Assembly: GCF_003062295.1 (NCBI RefSeq)
Contig: NZ_PYCN01000046.1
Span: 1 to 35,929 of the forward strand
Source: Bradyrhizobium algeriense
GTDB lineage: Bacteria; Pseudomonadota; Alphaproteobacteria; Rhizobiales; Xanthobacteraceae
Reading direction: 5' to 3'
DNA: 35,929 nt
In this document: positions 15,066-22,888 of the stretch, piece by piece
How the letters are laid out: the number at the start of each line of letters is the position of its first letter
Position numbering within the stretch: the first letter of the stretch is position 1
The notes under the pieces: generated by a model
What the model was told of the DNA's origin: nothing
Databases searched by the model: none
What the model saw: only the letters and a program-made list of their open reading frames with translations
Made by a program: the position numbers and the translations under genes

Positions 15066-17288
15066 ATGGACGCTCAGGCAAGCACCGCATCGCATCAAGC
15101 CGAAAAATGGTCGCCTTCGCCTGATGCCAGCGACGTCGTCAAAGGCATCCATGCGATGCTGCACCCGCGCAATATCGTTCTGGTCGGCGCCACCGACAAG
15201 CCCGGCAACTATGCCGAGCGCATCTGGAACAATCTGATCAAATACAAGTACGAAGGCGGGCTGTTCCCGGTCAACGCCAAGCGCGAAACGATCTGGGGCG
15301 TGCCCTGCTACAAGGCTTTCGCCAGCCTGCCGGAAAAGCCCGATCATGTGCTGGTGCTGGTGCCGGCGCGTTTCGCGGTGCAGGTGATCCGTGACGCCGC
15401 GGCGGCCGGTGCGCGCTCCGCCACCATCGTCACCTCGGGCTTCAGCGAGTTGCAGGACGAGGAAAGCCAGCGGCTTGCGGTTGAACTGAAGCAAGCCGTG
15501 AAAGAGACCGGCCTTGCCGTCACCGGCCCGAACTGCCTCGGCAACTTAAGCGCAGGCGAAAAGCTGTTCACCAATATCGACGACCGCATCGTCACCATGG
15601 AAGCAGGTCCGGTGGCGATTGCCGGACAATCCGGCGCGATCGTGATGGCGATCCGCCAGACGCTGGAGGATCGCGGCGTCGGTGTCGGCTACATGGTCAC
15701 CACCGGCAACGAGACCGGCCTCGAGACGCCGGACCTGATGGCCTATTTCGCCGCCGATCCCTCGATCCGCGTCATCGTGGTCTATCTCGAAGGCGTGCGG
15801 AATACGAAGGTGTTTCGCGAAGCCTGCAAGGCCGCGCGCGCCGCGGGCAAGCCGGTGATCGCGCTCAAGCTGGGCGCTTCCGAGGGCGGCCGTGCCGCCG
15901 CGATGGCGCATACCGGCGCCCTCGCCGGCTCGATCGAAACCTTTGACGCGATCTCAACGCGCGAAGGCGTGATCCGGGTGCGCGGGCTGGACGAGCTGAT
16001 CGAGACCACCGAATGTTTCGTGCATGCCGATCCGCCGAAGGGCAATCGGCTCGCCGCGGTTTCCCTGTCCGGCGGCAAGCGTGGCCTGCTGATCGACGCG
16101 TTCTATGCAGCCGGCTTGAATTTTGCGCCGCTCAGCCCGAACGCGACCGCGCAACTGGCAAAAATGCTCGGTCCCGGCAGCATCGTCGGCAATCCCCTCG
16201 ACGCCGGTTTTGCTGCGGTCGTGGACCCCTCGGTCTACATGAACTCGATCAAGATCATGATCGACGATCCCGACACCGACATCGTCATCATCGACGCCGA
16301 ACTGCCGAAGGCGCCGCACGAATTGCGCGAACGCAATCTGCGCATCGTCAATGAAATGGCCGAGGCGGCCTCCAAGCCGGTGGTCTATATCAGCGCGATG
16401 TCGATCGGATTTACCGAATTCACCAAGGCGTTGCGAAAATCGCTGCCGAACATCGCGGTCATGCAGGGCCTCGACCGCGCGGTCGGCGCGATCAAGTCGC
16501 TGATCGAATACTCCAGCTTGCGCAAGGAAGTGCCCGACGTCGTCTCGAGTTCGAAAGCGTCGGCGCGCGCGGTGCTAGAGAAGGCGCTCAAGAGCGCCAA
16601 CGGCGCTGCCGCGCTCGACGAGGTCGCATCGAAGAAGCTGCTCAAGGCCTACGGCATTCCCGTCTCGAAAGAGGAGATTGCGCAGACTGCGGCTGAAGCA
16701 GTGAAGATCGCCAAAAAGATCGGCTTCCCGGTCGTGGCCAAGGTGGTCAGCGCCGACATCCTGCACAAGTCAGACATCGGCGGCGTAGCACTAAACCTCA
16801 ACAGCGCTGCCGAGGTGAAAAAGGCGTTCGACGATATCACGGCGCGGGTGAAGAAGATCAAGAGCAAACCCAAGCTCGAAGGCATTCTGATCGCGCAGCA
16901 GGTCAAGGCCGACCTCGAACTCGTGGTCGGCGCCTCGCTCGACGCCGAGATGGGAGCGGTGGTGCTGTTCGGCACCGGCGGCGTCGATATCGAACTGATG
17001 AAGGATGTCGCCCTCGCCGGCGCCCCGCTGGATGAGGCCGAGGCGAAGCAGCTGATCGCCAAGACCAAGGCCGGCGTGAAGATGAAGGGCTATCGCGGCA
17101 AACCGGCGCTGCACGAGCCTTCCGCCGTAAAGGCGCTGGTCGGGCTCTCCAATTTGATGGCCGACGCCGGCAACCGCATCGCCTCGATCGATGTCAATCC
17201 GTTCCTGATCAACAGCAAGGTCGGCGTCGCCGTCGACGGCCTGATCGTGCTCAACAACGATGCCGCGAACAAGGCGGCGGGGCATTAG
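15066..17288 (+). CDS. Acyl-CoA synthetase, NDP-forming (acetate-CoA ligase family)
   Basis: A 740-aa fused alpha-beta enzyme that couples acyl-CoA and ADP/Pi to acid and ATP, reversibly. In order: CoA-binding Rossmann domain (~28-150; PRNIVLVGATDKPGNY), succinyl-CoA-ligase-like domains with the phospho-histidine motif AMAHTGALAG (H282), a linker, and a C-terminal ATP-grasp domain (~510-735; GFPVVAKVVSADILHKSD, then VLFGTGGVDIELMKD and IDVNPFLI). No GNAT acetyltransferase domain is attached, so it is not the Pat-type protein acetylase. AAGGG lies 6-7 nt before the ATG. Homologues act on acetate, short acyl groups or aromatic acids such as ferulate; the substrate here is open. Confidence 0.88.
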   Translation: MDAQASTASHQAEKWSPSPDASDVVKGIHAMLHPRNIVLVGATDKPGNYAERIWNNLIKYKYEGGLFPVNAKRETIWGVPCYKAFASLPEKPDHVLVLVPARFAVQVIRDAAAAGARSATIVTSGFSELQDEESQRLAVELKQAVKETGLAVTGPNCLGNLSAGEKLFTNIDDRIVTMEAGPVAIAGQSGAIVMAIRQTLEDRGVGVGYMVTTGNETGLETPDLMAYFAADPSIRVIVVYLEGVRNTKVFREACKAARAAGKPVIALKLGASEGGRAAAMAHTGALAGSIETFDAISTREGVIRVRGLDELIETTECFVHADPPKGNRLAAVSLSGGKRGLLIDAFYAAGLNFAPLSPNATAQLAKMLGPGSIVGNPLDAGFAAVVDPSVYMNSIKIMIDDPDTDIVIIDAELPKAPHELRERNLRIVNEMAEAASKPVVYISAMSIGFTEFTKALRKSLPNIAVMQGLDRAVGAIKSLIEYSSLRKEVPDVVSSSKASARAVLEKALKSANGAAALDEVASKKLLKAYGIPVSKEEIAQTAAEAVKIAKKIGFPVVAKVVSADILHKSDIGGVALNLNSAAEVKKAFDDITARVKKIKSKPKLEGILIAQQVKADLELVVGASLDAEMGAVVLFGTGGVDIELMKDVALAGAPLDEAEAKQLIAKTKAGVKMKGYRGKPALHEPSAVKALVGLSNLMADAGNRIASIDVNPFLINSKVGVAVDGLIVLNNDAANKAAGH

Positions 17289-17314
17289 CGGGCTGGTTCG
17301 GCGGTGATGGGTTG

Positions 17315-17430
17315 TCGTCCCTGCGAACGCAGGGACCCATAACCACCGTCGTTAATTGTTACGAAGACAACTAGCACCATCGCCTTACCGATGGGCCGCG
17401 GCGTATGGGTCCCTGCGTTCGCAGGGACGA
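17315..17430. repeat. Perfect 27-bp inverted repeat between convergent genes
   Basis: Arms 17315-17341 and 17404-17430 are exact reverse complements over 27 bp, separated by 62 bp. Each arm is itself a palindrome (GTCCCTGCG AA CGCAGGGAC), so four alternative hairpins can form. It lies exactly between two convergent genes and probably acts as a two-way transcription barrier. The wording is that of a dispersed Bradyrhizobium repeat. Confidence 0.9.
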
Positions 17431-17439
17431 CGGATGTGG

Positions 17440-18198
17440 TTACAACCCCACGCCCCATTTCTGCGCGGTCTGCACAATCCAGTTCCGATAAAGCGTAAGC
17501 GGCGTAACGCCGGTCATGCCGCCGCAGCCAGCACTTCCGTTCGGTCCGGTCGACCAGCTCACCACGCCGACGATCATGGGGCCGCCCTGCTTGTCCTCGA
17601 AAACAGGCGCGCCGGAATCTCCTGTGCAGGCGCCAAGCCCGTCACGCGTGCCCTGCCCGACGGGATCGACAAGCCGGATCTGCAGCGTGCCGGGCTTGCC
17701 GGTCGCGACCAGGCCGGCGACGCGGATGGTGCCGCCGCTCTTGCCGTCGCCGCGCACGGTCACGCCGATGCCGGCGATGGTGAAGCGGCTGCCGATCATG
17801 ATGGGGATATTTGGCATGCCTAGCGCGGATGGCGTCTTGCCCTTGGGCGGCGCCGCCAATTGCAGCAATGCAACATCTGCCGTCGCACGATGCGCCTGCA
17901 TGGCCTGCATATTGAAGCCGGGATGAATGGCGACGGTCTTGACGTCCTGCAACGACGGCTGCCGGTCCGCGCCATATTCGACGATCTTGTAATCCGCGCC
18001 GGGCTGCACGCAGTGCGCCGCGCTCAGCACCAGCTTCGGCGCGATCAACGCGCCGGTGCAGAAATTACCGCGCGAGCCGACGATGGTAACGACCGAGCGA
18101 GCGACGCCTTCCGCCGACGGCGCACCGCCGCCGACGATGGCGTGCGCGGGAACGGACAGCAGCAGGGCAAGGCCGGCAATCCGAAGCAGGATTCGCAT
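17440..18198 (-). CDS. Secreted trypsin-like serine protease (S1 family)
   Basis: A 252-aa protease with a Sec signal peptide (MRILLRIAGLALLLSVPAHA) followed by the mature-like N-terminus IVGGGAP, so there is little or no propeptide. The catalytic triad is H62 (SAAHC), D108 (TADVALLQL) and S195 (CTGDSGAPV). Cys pairs around these sites fit standard disulfides. The ATG at 18198 opens the signal peptide but has only a weak ribosome site; an open frame to 18336 would add 46 basic residues. It is divergent from the LuxR-type regulator of the peptide cluster. A link to that cluster is possible but unsupported. Confidence 0.88.
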   Translation of the reverse strand: MRILLRIAGLALLLSVPAHAIVGGGAPSAEGVARSVVTIVGSRGNFCTGALIAPKLVLSAAHCVQPGADYKIVEYGADRQPSLQDVKTVAIHPGFNMQAMQAHRATADVALLQLAAPPKGKTPSALGMPNIPIMIGSRFTIAGIGVTVRGDGKSGGTIRVAGLVATGKPGTLQIRLVDPVGQGTRDGLGACTGDSGAPVFEDKQGGPMIVGVVSWSTGPNGSAGCGGMTGVTPLTLYRNWIVQTAQKWGVGL

Positions 18199-18551
18199 CA
18201 GCGCGGCAATCGCCTGGATCACAAATTTGAGAGGTCGGAATCTTCCGCGATCATTCCAACGAACGTCCTGGAATTGCTCTCGCAACGCAAACCCCCTCCG
18301 CAAGCGTGGCTTATATAGCTTCGATCGCACAATCACAGGACATCGACAATATGCCTCACCTCACCTCCATCACGCGGCAGACGGCTAATCTTGAATACGT
18401 GCGACGCGACTTGCGACGATACGGATTTTAGTCGCGCCACAAATTTCGTTGTGTCGAGACGCAACCTTAAGTATATCTAGGTTTATTTTATTTGTTGGCG
18501 TCGTGGGCCGGACTGGTGTTCTACGCGCCATGTTCGCGGTGCAAAGTTGTC
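18199..18551. other. Divergent intergenic region, AT-rich in its second half
   Basis: 353 bp between the protease and regulator starts. The stretch 18465-18500 is markedly AT-rich (TTAAGTATATC, TTTATTTTATTTG) and is the likely promoter area for the regulator. Just upstream are CACAA/TTGTG inverted repeats with a 6-nt centre (~18440-18455) and a CGCGAC...GTCGCG pair, possible operator sites. No coding sequence is supported. Confidence 0.4.
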
Positions 18552-19226
18552 ATGAAGCTCGTAGTCGTCACGCCTATTAGGCTGTTCGGCGAGGGTCTTG
18601 CCTCCTGCTTCTCGCACTGCGCGGACATCTCCTTACAAGCGACCGTCTGCGATCTGATCCGCCTGCGGCAATGCCTCCAGACCATGGAGGTGGATATTGT
18701 CTTGATCGACGTCACGCAGGGCATTGATCTTGATGAGGTTCGCGCGATCGCGTCCGAACGTACCGACATCGCCCTGGTCGCGCTCGGCCTCCGCGAAGAA
18801 CGGGGAGATGTGGTCCGCTGCGGTCGAGCGGGGTTCCGCGGCTATGTGGACAGGAATGCGTCCATCGAGGGACTCTGCCAAGCCCTTTCCGACGTTTCCT
18901 CGGGGCGACTGGCGTGCAGCGCCGAGATATCTGGCGGATTATTGCGCGCACTGTTTGGCATCGAACGCAGCGCCCATTCGATGGAACTCGGCAAAGCGCT
19001 AACCCGGCGCGAGGGAGAGGTCCTCCAATTGATCGGACAAGGCCTGTCGAACAAGGAGATTGCGCGCCATCTGCGCTTGAGCCTCGCGACCGTAAAGCAC
19101 CACGTTCACCACATTCTTCAGAAGCTCAAGCTGCCGCGCCGCGCCCAGGCGATGCGCCGCGTGCGCGAGACGCCGTGGATTGCATCGTCTGCGCCGTCGT
19201 TGGTCCGGCATCAGGATTTCGACTAG
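18552..19226 (+). CDS. LuxR/NarL-type regulator with degenerate receiver domain
   Basis: A 224-aa protein with receiver-like (~1-115) and LuxR helix-turn-helix (~150-210) domains. The HTH is canonical: LTRREGEVLQLIGQGLSNKEIA, then HLRLSLATVKHHVHHILQKL. The receiver keeps the central Asp (D53 in VLIDV). It has TP instead of the acidic pair after the first strand, and GYVDRNAS where the conserved Lys (GYLLKDAS type) should be, so normal phosphotransfer is doubtful. No sensor kinase is adjacent. It is the first gene on the strand leading into the peptide cluster, 648 bp before the protease, and is the obvious candidate regulator. The ATG at 18552 has a weak ribosome site; an upstream in-frame TTG at 18492 would add 20 poorly conserved-looking residues. 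Confidence 0.85.
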   Translation: MKLVVVTPIRLFGEGLASCFSHCADISLQATVCDLIRLRQCLQTMEVDIVLIDVTQGIDLDEVRAIASERTDIALVALGLREERGDVVRCGRAGFRGYVDRNASIEGLCQALSDVSSGRLACSAEISGGLLRALFGIERSAHSMELGKALTRREGEVLQLIGQGLSNKEIARHLRLSLATVKHHVHHILQKLKLPRRAQAMRRVRETPWIASSAPSLVRHQDFD

Positions 19227-19874
19227 CCGGTTCCACGATCGACCCCATACACGAGAACTGGACAAACAGGCTCGTACCGCCATCGCCCCACCATCAGGCG
19301 ATGATCGGACTTTCTCAACCGGATGGTCGATACCACGGCAAGAGCTCCGCCATGCCGCCGACGGGCGTCGGCGCATGTCACCATTCGCACCGTGGGCATA
19401 CCATCATCTTTGATGACATTGAGATTTTCGTCTCAGTACGCGGGTCGGGCTCGTCCGCACCGCAGACGAAACGCGGCAACACCCGATCACCGAGATCGAT
19501 TCCTCGCTACACCCTTCGATCTATACCGTGACGCCAACCGATGGACCTTCGGGTTCAGCCGGCAAATGATCGTCGTCATCAATCCTTTTTGGCCCGACAG
19601 GAAGAATGGAATCAAGTGTCGGCTTCTGGGAAAAATGCCGCAACACGCGAACCTGTCGATCATTTTGGGTCCGTTCGCGGCGTGAGCGGTTTGCAGTTTT
19701 TCGTTTGCTGAGATTGCTCGCGCAGCTCCGATACGGACTTGGCCTCTCGGCACGTTCTTGAAAGGCGGCGGCGCCGGACTCAAAGATCGGCTGAATTCAC
19801 GCCAGTTACACGAATTTTCGTCGGAAGGCCGACCGGTTGCAGCGAAGCTGCGCCGGCGCCGCGGGGATGCGAGC
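19227..19874. other. Long non-coding upstream region of the peptide-maturation protease
   Basis: 648 bp without a convincing gene. Open frames exist but have skewed Arg/Pro/Ser content and no ribosome sites. It probably carries the promoter and leader of the protease operon and the target of the LuxR-type regulator. The region 19680-19735 (TTTGCAGTTTTTCGTTTGC) is the most AT-rich. I could not define a clear -35/-10 pair. Confidence 0.35.
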
Positions 19875-22277
19875 ATGAATCCCGTAACGGATATCTCTGG
19901 CCTTTCCGCATTGTGGCAACAGGCGTCCGGCGGTGACCCGGAAATCAGGATTGCAGTCATCGACGGGCCCGTCGATCTCAATCACTCCGCGCTACGGCAG
20001 GTGCGCGTTACCGCCGGTGAGCAATTTGTCGCCCCCTCCTCCGTCGTCATGTCCGAACATGGGACACACATCACGAGTGTGATTGCGGGCGCGCCGGCGA
20101 GCGGCGTATGCGGCATCGCCCCGAACTGCGCGACGACGGTTTTTTCCATCTACCGGGAAAATGCCGGCGGCGAACTGGAGCCGTCGTCCCAAGCCACACT
20201 CGCGATGGCGATCCATCAGGCCTTGGCCGAGGGTGCAGACGTCATCAACATCAGCAGCGGCCAGCAGACTCCGACCGGACAGGCCGACCGTATCCTCAGC
20301 GATGCGGTTCGAGCCTGCGCGAGTGCCGGCAAACTCATCGTGGCTGCCGCCGGCAATGACGGCTGCCGATGCGTTCAGGTACCCGGCAGTTTGGCGTCCG
20401 TGCTCGCCGTCGGTGCTTGCGACCTAGCAGGTAATCCGTTGCCGTTCAGCAATTTCGGTGACCCATATCTCGACAACGGCATTTTGGCCCCGGGTGAGAA
20501 TGTTCTCGGCGCATCGCCGATCCGGCAGGTAGCGGAGCGATCCGGGACCAGCTTTGCAGCGCCGATCGTAACCGGGATTGTCGCTCTGTTGCTTTCCTGT
20601 CTCCGCAAAGCTGGACGCGACGCCAATCCGCAAGCGGTCCGTGCCGCACTTCTGGCCAGCGCGGCGCCTTGCAATGCCGGAAGCGCCGGCAGCCCTCGCT
20701 GTCTCGCCGGGCTACTCGATGTTTCTGGCGCCGTCGCAGCGTTGCTTGGCGAGAGACACAACCAGATTACCGGCGCATCGCCGTCGAGCGTCGCCGCCGG
20801 AAAGACCCGTCGCCTCATTGAGGTCTCGGAAATCGCACGCTCGTCCGTCCAACCACAATCCGCCGCTCGATCAACCGCAACCAGAGAGGGTTCCATGGGA
20901 GAAATAGCAGTCGCCTCCACGTCTTCCGCACCGCGCATTCTTGGCCCCGACGGCTCGGTGGTCAGGAGCAGCGCCGGGCTCATGCCCAGCGAAGTCCAGT
21001 CCAGCCCGCCGGTAGCGGCTATGCCGCCATCCGCGGAATACGGCGCCGGCGCACCACCCGCGCCGGCTACCGCCCCGCAGTTCTACGCGCCGTCGGCAGG
21101 TAACGACGTTGTCTGGGTACCCATGGCGATGTCGGGCGGAGCCACCTCGCACGGATGGGCGCCGGCACAGGTACCCGCAATGATGCCGAGCTCGGTTCCG
21201 GTACCCGCGATGCTGCCGTCCGCACCCGCGCGCTATGAGCCCACGCCATCCGCCCGGACAAGCGAGCCCGGTTGCAGCTGCGGCGTGCGCCCGTCGGAAG
21301 CTCCGGGGACCGATCGGGGACAGATGGCTTTCCCGATCGGAAGAATTTTTTACGATTTCGGCAAGGAAGCGCGCCTCGACTACTTCGTTCAGGCGATCGC
21401 CAATTGGCGTGACGGTCTCACTGGACGAGGCGATCCGATCTTCGGACCGGATCGAGACCGGTCGGGAGACACCGCAGCTCCCTACAATCCAGCAATCATG
21501 GCTCGGTACCTCCTGAATCAAGCCGAAGGCGAAACGAGCACGCCGGCCGGTCAGGGCAGCAATTTCCCGGATGCGGACGCCATAAACTGGACGCTGACCA
21601 TCGATTCGATACCGATCTATGCCATCAAGCCGCTCGACGTCTTTGGTTTGGGTTTCTTCGCAGCACTGATCCTGGCGCTATGGCATCAGGAAGTGTCGCA
21701 TGAGGATCCGGCCCACTACCGAATGGGCGCAACGGACGCCGCGGCGGCTCCCCCTGCTCCACGCGACGCGTTCCCGCCTCGCGGCGGTGTTGCTCGCGTT
21801 TCGATGGCTGGATGGGTTGACAGCACGAACACGACAAGGCTGCTCAACGGCACCATCGTTCCCACGCTCGTCACCGACTGGCGCGGATTCTACCAATGGG
21901 ATCTGTACTCGCTGTTTGGCCCGGAACCGGACGAGTGGCCTGCTGGCGCCGAGGGATTCCTGGAACGCATCTACAACGAATTCCGGAACGTTGGCATTTC
22001 CCCGCAAGATCGCGCGCTCAATTACTCGGCGATGAACGCGTACAATACCAAGAAGATCTTCTCGGACGTCGCAAGCAAAGAGATGCGGCTGGATACGGTC
22101 GAAATCGACCGGAGCGTCATCTGCCGTCCCGATTCCGACTGCTGGGACGTTACGTATCGGTTCTTCAACCCGACGGCGGTTCTGACCCAGGCCCGTGAAG
22201 TCTATCAATATACGATCGATGTGAGCGACGTCGTGCCGGTGGCTGTCGGACCGCTGCGGCAATGGCAGATCTATTGA
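19875..22277 (+). CDS. PatA/PatG-type cyanobactin maturation protease (subtilase + PatG C-terminal modules)
   Basis: An 800-aa cytosolic protein without a signal peptide. Residues ~24-300 are a subtilisin domain with catalytic D30 (AVIDG), H62 (SEHGTH), S226 (SGTSFAAP) and oxyanion N161 (AAAGNDG). A Pro/Ala/Ser/Met-rich linker (~310-480) contains CSCG. Residues ~485-610 match the PatG middle module (IGRIFYDFGKEARLDYF, then YNPAIMARYLL and INWTLTIDSIPIYAI). Residues ~640-800 match the PatG C-terminal module (CRPDSDCWDV at 750, then YTIDVSDVVPVAVG). In cyanobactin pathways these enzymes cut and macrocyclise precursor peptides. The ATG at 19875 has GGGGA 7 nt upstream; a TTG 39 codons earlier gives a low-quality extension. 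Small peptide genes follow at once, but no YcaO enzyme is present. Confidence 0.9.
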   Translation: MNPVTDISGLSALWQQASGGDPEIRIAVIDGPVDLNHSALRQVRVTAGEQFVAPSSVVMSEHGTHITSVIAGAPASGVCGIAPNCATTVFSIYRENAGGELEPSSQATLAMAIHQALAEGADVINISSGQQTPTGQADRILSDAVRACASAGKLIVAAAGNDGCRCVQVPGSLASVLAVGACDLAGNPLPFSNFGDPYLDNGILAPGENVLGASPIRQVAERSGTSFAAPIVTGIVALLLSCLRKAGRDANPQAVRAALLASAAPCNAGSAGSPRCLAGLLDVSGAVAALLGERHNQITGASPSSVAAGKTRRLIEVSEIARSSVQPQSAARSTATREGSMGEIAVASTSSAPRILGPDGSVVRSSAGLMPSEVQSSPPVAAMPPSAEYGAGAPPAPATAPQFYAPSAGNDVVWVPMAMSGGATSHGWAPAQVPAMMPSSVPVPAMLPSAPARYEPTPSARTSEPGCSCGVRPSEAPGTDRGQMAFPIGRIFYDFGKEARLDYFVQAIANWRDGLTGRGDPIFGPDRDRSGDTAAPYNPAIMARYLLNQAEGETSTPAGQGSNFPDADAINWTLTIDSIPIYAIKPLDVFGLGFFAALILALWHQEVSHEDPAHYRMGATDAAAAPPAPRDAFPPRGGVARVSMAGWVDSTNTTRLLNGTIVPTLVTDWRGFYQWDLYSLFGPEPDEWPAGAEGFLERIYNEFRNVGISPQDRALNYSAMNAYNTKKIFSDVASKEMRLDTVEIDRSVICRPDSDCWDVTYRFFNPTAVLTQAREVYQYTIDVSDVVPVAVGPLRQWQIY

Positions 22278-22285
22278 GGCGATTG

Positions 22286-22335
22286 CTCCTCCCGGTTCGG
22301 AGGAGAGCAGAACGTGGCGCGCAACTGCGCCACGT
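22286..22335 (+). promoter_or_regulatory. Two tandem hairpins between the protease and the first peptide gene
   Basis: Stem 1 is CTCCTCC (22286-22292) / GGAGGAG (22299-22305). Stem 2 is ACGTGGCGC (22312-22320) / GCGCCACGT (22327-22335), perfect over 9 bp with a 6-nt loop. Neither is followed by a U-tract, so they fit mRNA processing, stability or attenuation better than termination. They lie within the 165-nt leader before the 63-aa gene. Confidence 0.65.
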
Positions 22336-22442
22336 GGTCCAGGGAACAGCAAATCTCTGGGCGACGTCCGTCGATGGTTGTTCTGGTTGGCGCTGACTTC
22401 CGGCAGCAACCGTCAACTCAACCCTAGAACAAGGAGCTGAAT

Positions 22443-22634
22443 ATGTACGCGAGGAATGATCTGGAGACCTTCAGAACCGTGCGCAGCCCGATCCAGTGTG
22501 AGGGCATCGAGCGCGGTCCGAAGCGAATTGCTGAAGTGGCCACCAGCGGATCGGTCAACCCGCAAGGCTGGGAGGACATCCTCGGCGGAGCAGTCAAGGC
22601 ACTGCCCGGCGTTCTGGGCGCGTTTGGCATCTGA
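22443..22634 (+). CDS. Candidate precursor peptide (63 aa) of a RiPP-like cluster
   Basis: A short gene directly after the PatG-like protease, with a textbook ribosome site (AAGGAG, 6 nt before ATG). The product has a charged first half (MYARNDLETFRTVRSPIQC, then EGIERGPKRIAEVATSG) and a hydrophobic, Gly/Ala/Val/Leu-rich end, GAVKALPGVLGAFGI, like a leader and core. A Gly-Gly pair (ILGG|AVKAL) sits just before the last 14 residues and is a conceivable cleavage point. There is one Cys, at residue 19. Hairpins flank the gene on both sides. No similarity to known cyanobactin precursors is evident to me, so the precursor role is inferred from position, size and expression signals. Confidence 0.75.
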   Translation: MYARNDLETFRTVRSPIQCEGIERGPKRIAEVATSGSVNPQGWEDILGGAVKALPGVLGAFGI

Positions 22635-22643
22635 TCGACACCC

Positions 22644-22666
22644 GGGGCCCGACTCGGTCGGGCCCC
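22644..22666 (+). terminator. Strong hairpin just after the candidate precursor gene (no U-tract)
   Basis: A perfect 9-bp GC-rich stem GGGGCCCGA (22644-22652) / TCGGGCCCC (22658-22666) with a 5-nt loop, beginning 9 nt after the stop codon. The following ACCCTGCATT is not U-rich. It probably protects the 3' end of the precursor mRNA or partly terminates, giving more precursor than downstream transcript. Confidence 0.75.
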
Positions 22667-22687
22667 ACCCTGCATTGGGAGGTCAAC

Positions 22688-22855
22688 ATGGCGCAAGAGT
22701 CGACTGCCGAAAACTCTCCGCAGCACAACGGCAACAAGGTCGTCCAGCCGGCGGGCAAGATCGTAGTTTCATCGGTCGTTACGCATGAATCGCTGATCGA
22801 CGCGATCAAGAAGAGAAATCCAATCATCGCGAGCCGCACCGAAGCGGAACGCTGA
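22688..22855 (+). CDS. Small peptide gene (55 aa), second candidate precursor or accessory peptide
   Basis: A 55-aa product, with GGGAGG 5 nt before the ATG. The first part is polar (MAQESTAENSPQHNGNK), followed by a strand-like VVQPAGKIVVSSVV, then a helix (HESLIDAIKKRNPII) and an acidic end. There is no signal peptide, no membrane segment and no Cys. It lies 53 nt after the 63-aa gene and 33 nt before the next, so it is co-transcribed. It is not recognised. It could be a second substrate, an immunity peptide, or the counterpart of the small accessory proteins of cyanobactin loci; I cannot tell which. Confidence 0.65.
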   Translation: MAQESTAENSPQHNGNKVVQPAGKIVVSSVVTHESLIDAIKKRNPIIASRTEAER

Positions 22856-22888
22856 CACGTCATCATTCCAGTCAAGGAGCTTCATCCA

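Noticed and set aside
19323..19685. A 120-codon frame before the protease as an extra precursor gene
   Set aside because: Arg/Pro/Ser-skewed product, no ribosome site, and no leader-core pattern.
19748..19762. Possible sigma-54 promoter (CGGCACGTTCTTGAA) upstream of the protease
   Set aside because: The -12 GC is missing (AA at that place) and the -24 element is imperfect.
19758..19874. TTG start giving a 39-residue extension of the PatG-like protease
   Set aside because: The extension is basic low-complexity sequence; the ATG at 19875 has its own purine-rich site and starts just before the subtilase fold.
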